From the NCBI RefSeq assembly GCF_910577345.1, contig NZ_CAJTMT010000056.1:1-6720 (forward strand): 6,720 nt of DNA, written 5' to 3'. The notes under the pieces are model-generated. The model was given only the letters and a program-made list of their open reading frames with translations. It made no database searches and was not told where the DNA came from. This DNA comes from an uncultured Duncaniella sp. (lineage in GTDB: Bacteria > Bacteroidota > Bacteroidia > Bacteroidales > Muribaculaceae). Of this stretch, positions 6,648 to 6,720 are shown one piece after another. Position 1 is the first letter of the stretch; each line of letters opens with the position of its first letter. Position numbers and translations under genes: made by a program.

Positions 6648-6720
6648 ACCGGCGACAACCGGTAAACCGCAAAGCGGCACCCCAACCGGATGGCGCCCCG
6701 CCGAGCCGCGAAGCGGCGCC
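6648..6720. repeat. GC-rich palindromic region after the M16 gene
   Basis: Several small hairpins follow the peptidase stop codon: ACCGG/CCGGT (6648-6652 with 6659-6663), CCGC-AAA-GCGG (6667-6677) and GCCGC-GAA-GCGGC (6705-6717). GGCGCC also occurs twice (6692-6697 and 6715-6720), and the two copies can pair with each other. No U-tract is seen before the window ends, so this looks like an extragenic palindromic repeat, possibly with a role in termination or mRNA 3'-end stability. It is cut by the window edge. The part from 6689 resembles the start of the units at 47-173 and 247-371. Confidence 0.5.

Overview
The window looks like chromosomal DNA from a Bacteroidota species, probably order Bacteroidales; a Muribaculaceae-like genome is my best guess, but it is only inference. 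Three things support this. Matches to the Bacteroidota -7 promoter element TAnnTTTG lie upstream of three genes. No start codon has a purine-rich Shine-Dalgarno sequence in front of it. The proteins also fit: a DUF2442 protein, MazG, a RecB-like nuclease and a large secreted M16 zinc peptidase.

Layout. Bases 1-402 hold no credible gene. They contain two related, hairpin-forming repeat units of about 125 bp in opposite orientation (47-173 on +, 247-371 on -), separated by a 73-bp AT-rich spacer. Bases 403-1611 (-) encode a 402-residue membrane-anchored protein of unknown function, with more A/T at third codon positions than the genes to its right. A 150-bp divergent promoter region follows, then a 77-residue DUF2442 protein (1762-1995, +). 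From 2117 a two-gene operon encodes MazG and a PD-(D/E)XK nuclease-like protein, and it ends at a strong 13-bp stem-loop (3696-3728). Bases 3792-6635 encode a complete exported M16 peptidase of 947 residues with strongly C-ending codon use. The last 85 bp are GC-rich and palindromic and may begin a further diverged copy of the repeat seen at the left edge.

How the parts work together. MazG (hydrolysis of non-canonical or excess NTPs) and the RecB-like nuclease are 15 bp apart and probably co-transcribed, which suggests a link between nucleotide-pool upkeep and DNA processing. The M16 peptidase is a separate unit acting in the cell envelope. The left-hand hypothetical gene and the DUF2442 gene are divergently transcribed and show no evident functional link. 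The least explained signal is the inverted pair of structured repeats at 47-371. Their ends and internal spacing are conserved while the sequence between has drifted, and one base pair of the inner hairpin shows a compensatory change.
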